Positions 4,398-5,848 of a DNA stretch of 5,848 nt are shown here, in pieces. This DNA comes from an uncultured Muribaculum sp. (GTDB lineage Bacteria > Bacteroidota > Bacteroidia > Bacteroidales > Muribaculaceae): positions 1-5,848 of the forward strand of contig CANPDS010000170.1 of assembly GCA_947573015.1 (NCBI GenBank), in the 5' to 3' direction. A model generated the notes under the pieces. The model was given only the letters and a program-made list of their open reading frames with translations, was not told where the DNA came from and ran no database searches. Numbering within the stretch: the first letter of the stretch is position 1; every line of letters begins with the position of its first letter. The position numbers were made by a program, and so were the translations under genes.

Positions 4398-5848
4398 ATG
4401 TCCGACTTCAAAAACATCAAGACTGCACTCATCTCGGTCTACCATAAAGATGGCCTTGATGAAATACTCTCCCTCCTCCACAAAGACGGTGTAAAATTTT
4501 TATCCACCGGTGGTACACAGACGTTTATCGAAAGCCTCGGTTATCCCTGCGACGCAGTAGAGGATCTCACCGGCTACCCCTCCATCCTCGGAGGCCGCGT
4601 AAAAACCCTTCATCCCAAAGTATTCGGCGGCATTTTGAACCGCCGCGACAACGAAGGCGACAAATCGCAGATCGCACAATATGAAATCCCCGAGATCGAC
4701 CTTGTGATTGTCGATCTATATCCTTTTGTTGACACTGTAGCCTCCGGAGCATCAGACGCCGACATTATCGAGAAAATCGACATAGGCGGCATATCGCTCA
4801 TCCGCGCTGCCGCAAAGAACTACAACGACGTGATCATCGTGGCTTCAAAAGGCCAATACGCACCTCTCGCCGATCTTCTGAAACGCAATGGTGCAAAATC
4901 GACCATCAACGAGCGCCGTTGGTTTGCCAAGGAAGCCTTTGCCGTAAGTTCCTCTTACGACAGCTCTATATTCAACTACTTCGACCTTGAAGAAGGTCCC
5001 TCTGCACTGCGTGTGGCTATCGACGGAGCAAAAACGATGCGCTATGGTGAGAATCCCCATCAGAAAGGGTTCTTCTTCGGCGACTTCGAAAAGATGTTCA
5101 CCCAACTCCACGGCAAGGAGATCTCATACAACAATCTCCTCGACATTGATGCCGCCGTCACTCTTATAAGCGAGTTCACCGACCCCACATTCGCTGTGCT
5201 GAAGCATAACAACGCATGCGGTGTAGCTACGCGCCCAACCATTCTCGAAGCATGGAAAGACGCTCTCGCCGGTGACCCTGTAAGTGCATTCGGAGGCGTA
5301 CTTGTGACCAATGGCACCATCGATGCCGCCACAGCCGAGGAGATCCACAAAATATTCTTCGAGGTAGTGATCGCTCCGGCCTATACCGACGACGCCATCA
5401 AAGTACTTGAGCAGAAGAAAAACCGCATCATTCTCGTTCAGAACGAACCTCTTGCAACCAAGATGTCGTTCCGTTCATGTCTTAACGGCGCTCTCGGCCA
5501 GGAACGCGATCTCAAGATCGAGACTCCGGAAGAACTTAAAGGCGTCACCAACCGCGCCCTCACTCCCGAGCAGATCGCCGACCTGCTCTTCGCCAACAAG
5601 ATAGTGAAGAATTCAAAGAGCAATGCCATAGTTCTTGCCAAGGGTGGACAGCTGTATGCGTCCGGTGTTGGCCAGACCTCACGTGTCGATGCCCTCAAGC
5701 AGGCAATCGCCAAAGCCCAGTCGTTCGGCTTCGATCTCAAGGGCGCCGTAATGGCTTCCGATGCATTCTTCCCATTCCCCGACTGCGTCGAGATTGCACA
5801 TGAAGCGGGTATCGAAGCTGTCGTACATCCTGGCGGCTCAATCCGTGA
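4398..5848 (+). CDS. purH: Bifunctional AICAR formyltransferase / IMP cyclohydrolase, C-terminus cut by window edge
   Basis: PurH catalyses the last two steps of IMP synthesis: 10-formyl-THF-dependent formylation of AICAR, then ring closure of FAICAR to IMP, in the cytoplasm. The frame is open for 483 codons from ATG (4398-4400) to the window edge. The N-terminal cyclohydrolase domain (about 1-195) shows KFLSTGGT (33-40), GGRVKTLHP (65-73, with R67 and K69), DLYPF (Y108), KIDIGG (D128) and RAAAKN (K140). The formyltransferase domain (about 200 onward) shows MRYGENPHQ (214-222), HGKEISYNNLLDIDAA (238-253), KHNNACG (269-275, with catalytic-type K269/H270), DPVSAFGG (293-300), KNSKSNAIVLAKGGQ (404-418) and ASDAFFPFPD (453-462). 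The last visible residues, HPGGSIR, normally sit about 25 residues before the end. It is divergent from the minus-strand genes and no Shine-Dalgarno sequence is visible. Confidence 0.97.
   Translation, partial: MSDFKNIKTALISVYHKDGLDEILSLLHKDGVKFLSTGGTQTFIESLGYPCDAVEDLTGYPSILGGRVKTLHPKVFGGILNRRDNEGDKSQIAQYEIPEIDLVIVDLYPFVDTVASGASDADIIEKIDIGGISLIRAAAKNYNDVIIVASKGQYAPLADLLKRNGAKSTINERRWFAKEAFAVSSSYDSSIFNYFDLEEGPSALRVAIDGAKTMRYGENPHQKGFFFGDFEKMFTQLHGKEISYNNLLDIDAAVTLISEFTDPTFAVLKHNNACGVATRPTILEAWKDALAGDPVSAFGGVLVTNGTIDAATAEEIHKIFFEVVIAPAYTDDAIKVLEQKKNRIILVQNEPLATKMSFRSCLNGALGQERDLKIETPEELKGVTNRALTPEQIADLLFANKIVKNSKSNAIVLAKGGQLYASGVGQTSRVDALKQAIAKAQSFGFDLKGAVMASDAFFPFPDCVEIAHEAGIEAVVHPGGSIR

Noticed and set aside
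4845..5740. Minus-strand ORFs opposite purH
   Set aside because: purH is continuous and motif-rich through this region, so these are reverse-frame shadows.
1..5848. CRISPR arrays, tRNA or rRNA genes, insertion sequences, toxin-antitoxin or defence genes
   Set aside because: No spaced direct repeats, no tRNA-like or rRNA sequence, and no transposase or defence-protein motifs were seen on either strand.

Overview
The window looks like a chromosomal segment from a member of the phylum Bacteroidota, most likely order Bacteroidales. A gut or Muribaculaceae-like lineage is plausible but not provable here. The evidence is the type of promoter (a -7 box of TAnnTTTG with TTTG-like boxes about 20 bp upstream), the lack of Shine-Dalgarno sequences before every start, A/T-rich intergenic DNA around moderately GC-rich genes, and a periplasmic family 3 glycosidase with a PA14 insert.

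Layout: positions 1-633 hold the N-terminal 211 codons of prfA (release factor 1) on the minus strand, cut by the window edge. A 173-bp gap follows, holding a strong rho-independent terminator that serves the gene to its right. Positions 807-3362 (minus) encode a complete, secreted 851-residue GH3 beta-glycosidase with a PA14 domain. Positions 3363-3644 are non-coding and unusually structured: a Bacteroidota-type promoter, a 135-nt segment that folds by hand into one long rod closed by about 20 base pairs, and a GC-rich hairpin. Positions 3645-4154 (minus) encode a 169-residue protein of unknown function with its own near-perfect promoter. A divergent 243-bp intergenic region follows, with a G-run cluster on the minus strand and a dyad plus T-run just before the purH promoter box. 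Positions 4398-5848 (plus) hold purH, complete apart from roughly its last 25 codons.

How they fit: prfA and purH are housekeeping genes for translation termination and the last two steps of IMP synthesis. The GH3 enzyme is an orphan carbohydrate-degrading gene with no SusC/SusD-like or other saccharide-utilisation gene in view. The minus-strand genes seem to be separate transcription units (hypothetical gene, then GH3, then prfA), since each boundary has a terminator-like hairpin or a promoter-like element.

The best candidate for something undescribed is the structured segment at 3401-3535. Its promoter would start transcription right at the 5' arm of the closing stem, so it is either a small structured RNA (with a rod-plus-bubble shape like 6S RNA) or an unusually structured leader of the GH3 mRNA.
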